10,593 bases of DNA from an uncultured Clostridia bacterium (GCA_948663505.1 CAPNAQ010000058.1:1-10593), one strand, 5' to 3'; positions 1 through 6,347 are shown, counted from the first letter of the stretch. The notes: generated by a model not told the origin, from the letters alone. Program-made: numbers and translations.

Positions 1-50
1 TCTCCTTTTAAATAATTATCATATAATTTTTTATCTAAATTTTTCTCCAT
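1..50 (-). CDS. N-terminus of probable ECF-type sigma factor (partial)
   Basis: A minus-strand ORF starts with ATG at 50 and runs off the left edge after 16 codons (MEKNLDKKLYDNYLKG). The start is preceded by AGCAGGT, a modest Shine-Dalgarno about 5 bases from the ATG. The opening with a 'LYDNYLKG' helix is typical, from memory, of clostridial sigma-70 family ECF sigma factors, which continue with an acidic helix and region 2. Only this short piece is visible, so the family call is inference; a different small helical protein is possible. It lies downstream of the acyl-CoA synthetase gene on the same strand and is divergent from the leader RNA at 194-350. Confidence 0.45.
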   Translation of the reverse strand, partial: MEKNLDKKLYDNYLKG

Positions 51-127
51 TTTTTACCTGCTTTCAATTATATAAAACAGTAACTACTAAAAAAGTTTCA
101 TAATTTTATATTTTTATAGAAATTTTA

Positions 128-187
128 TACACGTAAAATTGTGTACAAATATTATATTATATAAAGTTTTGAAAACTTTTCTATAAT
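128..187 (+). promoter_or_regulatory. -10 box with adjacent palindromes, upstream of leader RNA
   Basis: A perfect TATAAT lies at 182-187, directly after the palindrome AAAGTTTTGAAAACTTT (163-179, centre G171). No good -35 sits 17 bases upstream; TTGAAA at 169-174 is far too close. The palindrome would therefore occupy the spacer, as expected for an operator or an activator-dependent promoter. A second inverted repeat, TACAC (128-132) / GTGTA (141-145), lies further upstream. The predicted RNA start near 193-194 coincides with the base of the first hairpin. Promoter activity is inferred. Confidence 0.45.
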
Positions 188-193
188 ATAAAT

Positions 194-303
194 GAAAGCG
201 ATCTCACAGATATATTATCATGTGAGACCACTTTCTCTGCAAGAGAAGGTTAATGAAAGGAGGTTCTAATGACAAAACACAAAACCCTTCTCCTGCAGTT
301 TTT
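194..303 (+). ncRNA. Attenuator-like structured leader RNA
   Basis: Three helices can be drawn. P1 pairs 194-198, 200 and 202-208 with 221-227, 229 and 231-235 (GAAAG...CTCACA with TGTGAG...CTTTC), with two 1x1 mismatches and an inner GAT/ATC extension. P2 pairs 231-238 with 242-249 (CTTTCTCT/AGAGAAGG, loop GCA). The terminator helix pairs 237-249 with 286-298 (12 of 13 positions, one A-C mismatch) and is followed directly by TTTTT (299-303). P2 shares bases with both P1 and the terminator helix, so P1 plus terminator and P2 alone are alternative folds. The terminator loop (250-285) holds the ribosome binding site and start of a small ORF, so translation or stalling would decide termination. 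I do not recognise it as a named riboswitch class; no T-box, preQ1, fluoride, ZTP or SRP core motif is visible. Confidence 0.55.
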
Positions 304-346
304 CTATGTGAATGCTCCCTCTGGAGCTTGTGAATATTATACATAA
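269..346 (+). CDS. 25-residue candidate leader peptide
   Basis: An ATG at 269 follows AAAGGAGG (256-263) by 5 bases, the strongest ribosome binding site on the plus strand. The ORF runs 25 codons to TAA at 344-346. The peptide begins MTKHKTLLLQFFYVN and continues APSGACEYYT: a basic start, a hydrophobic LLLQFFYV stretch and a polar tail. It has no signal peptidase or bacteriocin hallmark that I can name. The ribosome binding site and first codons lie in the terminator loop, and codons 6-10 form the 3' arm of the terminator stem (286-298). A later hairpin, GCTCC/GGAGC (314-318/323-327), lies within the ORF. This layout suits a stalling leader peptide, but no same-strand gene follows. It could also be a free small protein. 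Confidence 0.45.
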   Translation: MTKHKTLLLQFFYVNAPSGACEYYT

Positions 347-376
347 TATTACCAATTTATGTCAAGCTTTTTTGAC
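333..376. repeat. Two short inverted repeats between leader ORF and acyl-CoA synthetase 3' end
   Basis: AATATTAT (333-340) and ATAATATT (343-350) form a perfect 8-bp inverted repeat with a 2-base centre. GTCAA (361-365) and TTGAC (371-375) form a second one that reaches the acyl-CoA synthetase stop codon. Neither has a convincing T-run on either strand (the plus strand continues TATTTTTCC). They may be weak terminators or simply AT-rich palindromes. No clear intrinsic terminator for the acyl-CoA synthetase gene was found here. Confidence 0.3.
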
Positions 377-2094
377 TATTTTTCCAAAATTAATTTCATT
401 TCTTCATTTCTTTTAACTTTTTTAGTAGTAGTTTTAATTAATTCTTTATCAGTTAAAATCATATTAGTAATATGTTTATATCTTGGAACAGTCTCATTAA
501 CCTCTTTTTTAATTCTATTCCAAATTATATCTTTTATTTCATCTTCAGATATTTCACCATATTTTTCAAAAACTTCATCCTTATTATAAACAACTTTTAC
601 AGACAATTTTAAATCATTTTTATCATTTTTGTCAGGAAGACCAAAAACCATAGATTCTTCTATTAATTCAATTCTATTAACAAGAGTTTCTAATTCTTCT
701 GGAAATATCTTTTTTCCGTTTTTTAAAACAATCATATTTTTTTCTCTGCCTGTTATAAAGATAAAGCCATCTTTATCAATATATGCTAAATCACCTGTAT
801 AGAACCATCCATCTTTTAAAACTTTTTGTGTTTCTTCTTCATTTTCATAATATCCAAGCATTATATTTGGTCCTTTTGCAATAAGTTCTCCAATTCCATT
901 ACTATCCTGATTTACTATTTTTACTTCTACATTTTCCATTGGAACACCTATTGAGCCTACACGTGCTTTATAATCATTTTCAGCAACTAAAACTGGAGAT
1001 GTTTCTGTAAGACCATATCCTTGAACCATTCTTATTCCTAAATCAATAAATCCTTGTTCAACTTTTGGATCTAGTGGTGCTCCACCAGATATTACAAATC
1101 TCATTTTTCCACCAAGTTGATCTATTACTTGTTTAAATAACTTTCTTCTTATATCAATATGAAATTTTAATAAAAAGTTACTTACTTTTATGGCATTTTT
1201 TATAAGTTTCGTTTTTCCTTGTTTTTCAATTTCTTTTTGAATTCTATTGTAAATTGCTTCAACTAATAAAGGCACTCCAACAAATACAGATATTTCATAT
1301 TCTTTTAGATTTTGAGATACATATCTTAATCCATCAGGGAATGATGTTCTTACTCCAAATGCAAGCATTACAATTAATGCAGTTGATCCAAATATATGAT
1401 GAAATGGTAAAAATGCTAAATTTGAATCTGTATCATAAATACTTTCTGCTTTTTGCATTGCATATACATTTGTTGCAATATTATTTTGAGATAACATTAC
1501 AGCTTTTGATTTTGATGTTGTTCCAGATGTGAATAGTAATATTCCCATTTCATATGAGTTTATTTTTGCTGAAATGTATTCTTTATTTCCTTTTTCTAAT
1601 AATATTTTTCCTTCTTCTTTTAAATTATGTATATCCTTATATCCTTCTAATTTTGACATACATATATATTCTTTTAAAATAGTATTATTTCGTGATTTAA
1701 GTTCTTCTATTTTTTCAATGTATTTTTCATCAAAAATTATACAATCTGCTTTACTTCTAATCAACGAATTTTCTAACTCATCTATTTGTAAATCTTTATC
1801 TAATGGAATTGATATTATTCCTCCTAAAAGATTTGCTAAGTGTGCTAATGCCCATTCATATCTATTTCGACCCACAATAGCTATTCTTTTGTTTTTTAAT
1901 CCTAAATCATATAATTTAGTGCCTAAAGAATTTATGTGCTCTAATAGCTTTTTATATGTGATATTTTCATATCTTTGATTTTTCTCTTCTTTATGCTTTA
2001 TAATAAAAGCTATATTATCTGCATATTTCTTCGCTGAATTGTAAATTATTTCTTTTATGTTTTCAAACAACTCGACATCTTTGTTTTTATTCAT
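376..2094 (-). CDS. AMP-forming acyl-CoA synthetase (long-chain fatty-acid--CoA ligase-like)
   Basis: This ANL-superfamily adenylating enzyme (572 aa) should activate a carboxylic acid, probably a fatty acid, to an acyl-adenylate and then acyl-CoA in the cytoplasm. Visible motifs, numbered from the ATG at 2094, are the phosphate-binding loop TSGTTSKSKAV (189-199), YGLTETS (360-366), YTGD (432-435), the hinge GREKNMIV (449-456), and lysines in a C-terminal TTTKKVKR (555-562) where the catalytic lysine is expected. The loop departs from the usual TSGTTGxPKGV by having Ser-Lys-Ser and Ala. The reading frame extends four codons upstream to a GTG at 2106, but AAAGGTGG is ideally placed for the ATG at 2094, so I chose that start. 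It has no acyl-carrier or thiolation partner nearby. Substrate chain length cannot be read from the sequence, and an aryl or other acid is possible. Confidence 0.85.
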   Translation of the reverse strand: MNKNKDVELFENIKEIIYNSAKKYADNIAFIIKHKEEKNQRYENITYKKLLEHINSLGTKLYDLGLKNKRIAIVGRNRYEWALAHLANLLGGIISIPLDKDLQIDELENSLIRSKADCIIFDEKYIEKIEELKSRNNTILKEYICMSKLEGYKDIHNLKEEGKILLEKGNKEYISAKINSYEMGILLFTSGTTSKSKAVMLSQNNIATNVYAMQKAESIYDTDSNLAFLPFHHIFGSTALIVMLAFGVRTSFPDGLRYVSQNLKEYEISVFVGVPLLVEAIYNRIQKEIEKQGKTKLIKNAIKVSNFLLKFHIDIRRKLFKQVIDQLGGKMRFVISGGAPLDPKVEQGFIDLGIRMVQGYGLTETSPVLVAENDYKARVGSIGVPMENVEVKIVNQDSNGIGELIAKGPNIMLGYYENEEETQKVLKDGWFYTGDLAYIDKDGFIFITGREKNMIVLKNGKKIFPEELETLVNRIELIEESMVFGLPDKNDKNDLKLSVKVVYNKDEVFEKYGEISEDEIKDIIWNRIKKEVNETVPRYKHITNMILTDKELIKTTTKKVKRNEEMKLILEK

Positions 2095-2162
2095 ATTACT
2101 TCCCACCTTTTATTATTATAATATAGTATTTTTGAAAAAAAGTCATTAATCGTATTGGTCAG

Positions 2163-2194
2163 TTAATATAAAATGACAGTCATATTTTTATTAA
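2163..2194. promoter_or_regulatory. Imperfect inverted repeat between divergent genes
   Basis: The core ATGAC-A-GTCAT (2173-2183) is perfect and is flanked by matching AT-rich arms (TTAATATAAA on the left, ATTTTTATTAA on the right), giving a symmetric element of about 32 bp centred at 2178. It lies in the roughly 220-bp divergent gap between the acyl-CoA synthetase (minus) and the TIGR03943-like gene (plus). A plausible minus-strand promoter, TGACTT-17-TATTAT, lies between it and the acyl-CoA synthetase start, which suits an operator. There is no T-run, so a terminator is unlikely. The regulator is unknown. Confidence 0.35.
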
Positions 2195-2317
2195 TAACAC
2201 ATATATTCTACTAATAAGCTACAATTCATATGTAAAAATAATATAATACTGTAAAAAGCTAAAATTTAAATATATTACATTAGAGTGTGGCATTAATAAA
2301 TAGAAAAGAGGGCCTAT

Positions 2318-2414
2318 ATGTTTGTTTTTAATCTAAAAGTAAATCGGAAGTAAACTATTTAAGCAATTTTTTATAGGAGTTATAATTCTTCTAATATGTA
2401 TTTTAGGGATTGTA
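2318..2414 (+). pseudogene. Frameshifted N-terminus of the TIGR03943-like gene
   Basis: An ATG at 2318, preceded by AAGAGGG, opens MFVFNLKVNRK and stops at TAA 2351-2353. The next frame is open from 2343 and encodes LFKQFFIGVIILLICILGIV running straight into the Met at 2415. This is a basic segment plus one transmembrane helix, the expected membrane anchor. Removing one base near 2351 joins the two into ...KVNRKKLFKQFF..., a natural N-terminus. No ATG, GTG or TTG start exists in the second frame upstream of 2415. It may be a true frameshift mutation, a sequencing error or, less likely, programmed frameshifting. Confidence 0.55.
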
Positions 2415-2870
2415 ATGTATAGAGTTTTTTCAGGAGCTAATAACTCAACTAGAGAAGATTCTTGTATGAATAAAAATGGTGTTTCACAAATATCTGCTAA
2501 AAATTATACAAATATTTTAAAAACAGTTCACGAAAATATAGATTCTTATGTTGGGAAAAAAATAAATTTTACTGGTTATGTTTATAGAGTTTTAGACTTA
2601 CAGGATAATCAGTTTGTTCTTGCTAGAGATATGATTATTAATTCAAATTCTCAAACTGTTGTTGTTGGTTTTTTATGTGAATGTGATACTGCTAAAGATT
2701 TTTCAAATGATTCTTGGGTTGAGATTACAGGAGAAATAATAAAAGGAGCATATCATGGTGATATTCCCATTATAAAAATTACTGATATAAAATCTGTTGA
2801 TAAACCTTCTAAAGATGAATATGTTTATCCTCCTGATGATAGTTATATTCCGACTGCTGGAGTGTTATAA
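2415..2870 (+). CDS. TIGR03943/DUF1980 C-terminal-type protein (anchor frameshifted)
   Basis: The 151-residue frame contains GKKINFTGYVYRV, NQFVLARDMI, VVVGFLCEC, WVEITGEI and a C-terminal DEYVYPPDDSY motif. These resemble, from memory, the C-terminal OB-like domain of TIGR03943 proteins (Bacillus YcgQ family), small beta-rich domains at the cell surface. YcgQ homologues normally carry several N-terminal membrane helices; here only one helix is encoded, upstream of this ATG and reached through an apparent frameshift. The ATG at 2415 has a weak AGGG six bases upstream, so a shortened soluble product is possible. Its biochemical role is unknown. It is the only sizeable plus-strand gene, and its stop lies five bases from the stop of the convergent guaB. 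Confidence 0.7.
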   Translation: MYRVFSGANNSTREDSCMNKNGVSQISAKNYTNILKTVHENIDSYVGKKINFTGYVYRVLDLQDNQFVLARDMIINSNSQTVVVGFLCECDTAKDFSNDSWVEITGEIIKGAYHGDIPIIKITDIKSVDKPSKDEYVYPPDDSYIPTAGVL

Positions 2871-2875
2871 TTACT

Positions 2876-4378
2876 TTATTTTTTATCAATATCTTTTATT
2901 ATAACATCATGTGCACTACCTTCTGTAATGCTAACATCAGATACTAAAGTTAATCTTGCTCTTTGATGGAAGTCCTTAATTGAAGTTGATCCACAATTGC
3001 ACATAGTAGATTTTATTTTTGCAATTGTTACAGCCAAATTATCTTTTAAAGCTCCTGCATATGGAATATAGGAATCAACACCTTCTTCAAAAGATAATTT
3101 GTTTTTATCTCCTCCTAAATCATATCTCTGCCAATTTCTTGCACGATTTGAACCTTCTCCCCAATATTCCTTTACATAGTTATTTCCTATTTTTAAGACT
3201 CTTGTAGGGCTTTCATCAAATCTTGCAAAATATCTTCCCATCATTACAAAATCTGCACCTAAGGCCAATGCAATAGTTATATGAAAATCGTGTACAATAC
3301 CACCATCAATACATAAAGGTATATACACTCCTGTTTTTTCAAAATATTCATCACGAGCTGAAGCTACATCAATTAGTGCAGAAGCGTTTCCACGACCAAT
3401 TCCTTTTGTTTCACGTGTTATACAAATAGAACCTCCTCCTACACCAATTTTTATAAAATCTGCTCCTGCTTCTGCCAAATACATAAATCCTTCTCTGTCT
3501 ACAACATTCCCTGCACCAATTTTTACACTATCACCATATTTTTCTCTAACATAATTTATTGTTTTCTTTTGCCATACAGAATAACCATCTGAAGAATCCA
3601 TACAAATCATATCAACACCAGCTTCTACTAATGCTGGTATTCTTTCTTTATAATCTCTTGTATTAATTCCTGCTCCAACTACATATCTTTTATTTTCATC
3701 TAATAAAGAATTTGGATTGTTTTTTCTTTCTTCATAATCTTTTCTAAATACAAGATATTTTAAATTTCCCTCTTTTGTTAATATTGGTAGACAACTAATC
3801 TTTTTATCCCAAATAATATCATTTGCTTCAGATAATGATATTCCCTCTTCAGCACAAATTATCTTATCAGATTTAACCATATAATTATCAATTGGAGCAT
3901 CCTGATTATCACGAGATATACGATAATCTTTATCTGTTACTAATCCTATAAACTTTCCATTTGGAGTTCCATCTTCTGTTATCATAACTGTTGAATGTCC
4001 TGTTGTTTTTACTAATTGTATAACTTCTCTTAAAGTTGTGCCACTTTTTACATTAGAATCACTTATTACAAAACCTGCTTTATGTTTTTTTACATTATGT
4101 ACCATCTTTGCTTGTGATTCAATAGATTGAGAACCATATATAAATGCAACTCCTCCTTCTCTTGCTAGTGCTATTCCCATCTCTTCTCCTGAAACAGATT
4201 GCATAATTGCTGATACCATTGGGATATTTGCTGAATATTTTGGTTCTTCTCCTTTTTTAAATTTCACAAGTGGTGTTCTTAAAGAAACTTTATCAGGTAT
4301 ACATTCTTCTGTTGTTAAGTTTGGTAATAATAAATATTCGTTAAATGTTCTTGATATATCTCCTAAAATTTTTGCCAT
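2876..4378 (-). CDS. guaB: IMP dehydrogenase
   Basis: The enzyme oxidises IMP to XMP with NAD+, the committed step of guanine nucleotide synthesis in the cytoplasm. The 500-aa protein has a TIM barrel split by a CBS pair at about residues 95-215. Catalytic features are Asp261 (DSSDG), the loop GGGSICITRE with nucleophile Cys319, GGIV (359-362), MGRYFARF (380-387) and the flap RARNWQRYD with Arg418-Tyr419. The wording of the loop and flap (SICITRE; NWQRYDLGG; STMCNCG at 457-463) matches my memory of the Tritrichomonas foetus enzyme rather than the E. coli/B. subtilis type (GPGSICTTR). The start has AAGGAGG eight bases upstream. It lies 76 nt downstream of guaA with no terminator between, so the two are probably co-transcribed. 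Confidence 0.95.
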   Translation of the reverse strand: MAKILGDISRTFNEYLLLPNLTTEECIPDKVSLRTPLVKFKKGEEPKYSANIPMVSAIMQSVSGEEMGIALAREGGVAFIYGSQSIESQAKMVHNVKKHKAGFVISDSNVKSGTTLREVIQLVKTTGHSTVMITEDGTPNGKFIGLVTDKDYRISRDNQDAPIDNYMVKSDKIICAEEGISLSEANDIIWDKKISCLPILTKEGNLKYLVFRKDYEERKNNPNSLLDENKRYVVGAGINTRDYKERIPALVEAGVDMICMDSSDGYSVWQKKTINYVREKYGDSVKIGAGNVVDREGFMYLAEAGADFIKIGVGGGSICITRETKGIGRGNASALIDVASARDEYFEKTGVYIPLCIDGGIVHDFHITIALALGADFVMMGRYFARFDESPTRVLKIGNNYVKEYWGEGSNRARNWQRYDLGGDKNKLSFEEGVDSYIPYAGALKDNLAVTIAKIKSTMCNCGSTSIKDFHQRARLTLVSDVSITEGSAHDVIIKDIDKK

Positions 4379-4454
4379 TGTTTAATTCCTCCTTTTATTT
4401 TTATATTTTGTTTTATTTTTGTTCCAAATTTAAAATTTAGAAATACACAAATAT

Positions 4455-5993
4455 CTACTCCCATTCAATAGTTGCTGGTGGTTTTGATGTAATATCATAA
4501 ACAACCCTATTTACGAAATTTACTTCATTAACAATTCTACTTGAAACTGTCTCTAAAATTTCATAAGGAATTTTAGACCATACTCCTGTCATAAAATCTT
4601 TTGTTTCAATTGCACGAAGGGCAATAGTATAATCATATGTTCTTTCATCTCCCATTACTCCAACAGATTTCAAGTTTGTTAATACAGCAAAGTATTGGTT
4701 TATGCTTTTATGTAGTCCAGCTTTTGCAATTTCTTCTCTAAAAATGCTATCAGCCTCTTTTAAAATATTTAGTTTTTCATCAGTAATATCACCAATTATT
4801 CTAATAGCTAAGCCTGGACCTGGGAATGGTTGTCTATAAACTAAATTTTCAGGTATACCTAATTCCAAACCTGTTTTTCTAACTTCATCTTTAAATAAGC
4901 TTCTTAATGGTTCAACAATTTCTTTAAAATCAACATAGTCAGGAAGTCCTCCAACATTATGATGACTTTTTATAACTGAACTTTTTCCTAATCCACTTTC
5001 AATAACATCTGGATAAATTGTACCTTGTACTAAAAAGTCTACTTGTCCAATTTTCTTTGCTTCTTTTTCAAAAACTCTTATAAATTCTTCTCCTATAATC
5101 TTTCTTTTTTTCTCTGGATCTATTACTCCAGCTAGTTTTGATAAAAATTGCTCTTTTGCATTTACTCTTATTAAATTTACATCAAATTGATTTCTAAATA
5201 TTTCTTCAACTTCATCTCCTTCATTTTTTCTAAGAAGTCCATGGTCTACAAAAATACATGTTAAATTTTTTCCAATTGCTTTACTTAATAATACTGCTGC
5301 AACTGATGAATCTACTCCTCCTGATAATGCACATAATGCTTTTTTATTTCCTATTTTCTCTTTTAATTTTTTTATAGAATCTTCTACAAATGATGATATA
5401 ATCCAGTCTCCTGAACATTTACAGATATTAAATAAAAAATTTGAAATTACTTTTGTCCCATTTTTAGAACTATTTACCTCTGGATGAAATTGTATTGCAT
5501 ATAGATTTTTTTCTTTATTTTCGATTGCTGCATTAGGACATGAATTTGTATATCCTATATTTATAAAACCATCTGGCACTTCTTCAACAAAATCTGTATG
5601 ACTCATTAAGAATTTGTTTGTCTTTTCAAATCCATTAAATAACAATGAATTATTTTCTATGGATACTTCTATTGTTCCATATTCTTTTTTGTCTGCTCTT
5701 GCTACTTTTCCTCCTAATGTATGTGCCATAAGTTGCATTCCATAACATATTCCAAGTACAGGTATTCCTAATTCAAATATCTCTTTGGCACATTTTGGTG
5801 ATTCTTCTCCATATACACTTGCTGGTCCTCCTGTAAAAATTATTCCTTTTGGATTTTTTTCTTTGATTTTTTCTATTGTAATATCATATGGTACTACTTC
5901 TGAATATACATTACATTCTCTTACTCTTCTTGCTATTAATTGATTATATTGTCCTCCAAAGTCTAATATTAGGATTGTTTCGTTTTTGCTCAC
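4455..5993 (-). CDS. guaA: GMP synthase (glutamine-hydrolysing)
   Basis: GuaA amidates XMP to GMP using ATP and glutamine-derived ammonia, the step after IMP dehydrogenase. The 512-aa length is normal for the fused form. The class I amidotransferase domain comes first, with nucleophile Cys83 in GICYGMQ and His170/Glu172 in FHPEV. An ATP pyrophosphatase domain follows, with the P-loop SGGVDSS (224-230). The C-terminal dimerisation domain ends in the characteristic IEWE. The start is GTG at 5993, with AGGAGGT six bases upstream; the overlapping ATG at 5995 reads ATG-TGA and cannot make protein. The gene is first in a guaA-guaB pair, the reverse of the familiar guaBA order, and has its own promoter. 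Confidence 0.96.
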   Translation of the reverse strand: MSKNETILILDFGGQYNQLIARRVRECNVYSEVVPYDITIEKIKEKNPKGIIFTGGPASVYGEESPKCAKEIFELGIPVLGICYGMQLMAHTLGGKVARADKKEYGTIEVSIENNSLLFNGFEKTNKFLMSHTDFVEEVPDGFINIGYTNSCPNAAIENKEKNLYAIQFHPEVNSSKNGTKVISNFLFNICKCSGDWIISSFVEDSIKKLKEKIGNKKALCALSGGVDSSVAAVLLSKAIGKNLTCIFVDHGLLRKNEGDEVEEIFRNQFDVNLIRVNAKEQFLSKLAGVIDPEKKRKIIGEEFIRVFEKEAKKIGQVDFLVQGTIYPDVIESGLGKSSVIKSHHNVGGLPDYVDFKEIVEPLRSLFKDEVRKTGLELGIPENLVYRQPFPGPGLAIRIIGDITDEKLNILKEADSIFREEIAKAGLHKSINQYFAVLTNLKSVGVMGDERTYDYTIALRAIETKDFMTGVWSKIPYEILETVSSRIVNEVNFVNRVVYDITSKPPATIEWE

Positions 5994-6021
5994 ATTTTTA
6001 CCTCCTATTTACATTTGTCCT

Positions 6022-6050
6022 ATTTTATCATATTTTGATATTAATGTAAA
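6022..6050 (-). promoter_or_regulatory. guaA promoter (extended -10)
   Basis: On the minus strand, TTTACA (6050-6045), a 17-base spacer and TAAAAT (6027-6022) with TG one base upstream (TGATAAAAT) fit a sigma-A promoter. Transcription would start near 6015, leaving a leader of only about 20 nt. The spacer contains the inverted repeat TATCA (6026-6030) / TGATA (6036-6040), a possible repressor site. The short leader leaves no room for a purine riboswitch. Confidence 0.55.
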
Positions 6051-6078
6051 GAATAAATATCTCCATAAAAATTGGAAA

Positions 6079-6100
6079 ACACCATACATCTGTATGGTGT
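6079..6100 (-). terminator. Terminator after the four-cysteine small protein
   Basis: ACACCATACA (6079-6088) and TGTATGGTGT (6091-6100) form a perfect 10-bp inverted repeat. Read on the minus strand, the hairpin is followed by a short TTT tract and, a little later, TTTTT. It sits 9 bases after the stop of the small gene and upstream of the guaA promoter. The U-tract is weak, so termination may be partial. Confidence 0.55.
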
Positions 6101-6109
6101 ACTGTTTAG

Positions 6110-6268
6110 CTATTGATAAGTTTTTCTTACAATAGCTAATAATTCTCCTAACTTTGTTAATTCCTCTGCTGTTAAATTTTTTAAAGGACATATTTCTATA
6201 TGAATACATTTTTCACAGTCTTCGCAGTCCTCTGTTTTTTCTTCTGTTATTTTAGCAATTTCTAACAT
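6110..6268 (-). CDS. Small four-cysteine protein (52 aa), function unknown
   Basis: An ATG at 6268 preceded by AGAAAGG (six bases away) opens a 52-codon ORF ending TAG at 6110-6112. An acidic N-terminal helix leads into C15-x2-C18-x2-C21-x5-C27 (DCEDCEKCIHIEICPLK), then a leucine-rich C-terminal helix (LTAEELTKLGELLAIVRK). The cysteine spacing could bind zinc or an iron-sulfur cluster, but it does not match the classical ferredoxin CxxCxxCxxxCP exactly. A strong upstream promoter, a hairpin in the 5' leader and a terminator bracket it, supporting a real one-gene unit. I do not recognise the family. A longer ORF in another frame (6009-6209) reads through the terminator and was rejected. Confidence 0.65.
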   Translation of the reverse strand: MLEIAKITEEKTEDCEDCEKCIHIEICPLKNLTAEELTKLGELLAIVRKTYQ

Positions 6269-6282
6269 TCTGAACCTTTCTG

Positions 6283-6316
6283 CCTTATTTATATATAATT
6301 TAATATATAAATAAGG
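6283..6316 (-). promoter_or_regulatory. Perfect 14-bp hairpin in the small protein's 5' leader
   Basis: CCTTATTTATATAT (6283-6296) and ATATATAAATAAGG (6303-6316) are exact inverted complements around a 6-base centre. The element lies between the predicted RNA start (about 6341) and the ribosome binding site. One arm ends eight bases before the AGAAAGG region, so as RNA the hairpin could modulate translation. As DNA it could be a dimeric operator. It has no T-run, so it is not a usual terminator. Confidence 0.5.
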
Positions 6317-6347
6317 ACTTTCAAAACCAATTAAAAGTTACATTTAC

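Noticed and set aside
359..589. Plus-strand 76-residue hydrophobic ORF
   Set aside because: It is antisense to the C-terminal part of the acyl-CoA synthetase; the Phe/Ser/Leu-rich composition is the expected shadow of Lys/Glu-rich coding on the other strand. The same applies to plus-strand frames inside guaB, the permease, CBS and murD genes.
2095..2106. GTG at 2106 as start of the acyl-CoA synthetase
   Set aside because: The GTG overlaps the AAAGGTGG ribosome binding site that is correctly spaced for the ATG at 2094.
5994..6078. Possible purine or guanine riboswitch upstream of guaA
   Set aside because: The predicted promoter leaves a leader of only about 20 nt and there is no purine aptamer core.
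6009..6209. 66-residue minus-strand ORF between guaA and the small cysteine gene
   Set aside because: It reads through the 6079-6100 terminator hairpin and the guaA promoter, has no ribosome binding site or recognisable domain, and overlaps the better supported 52-aa ORF in another frame.
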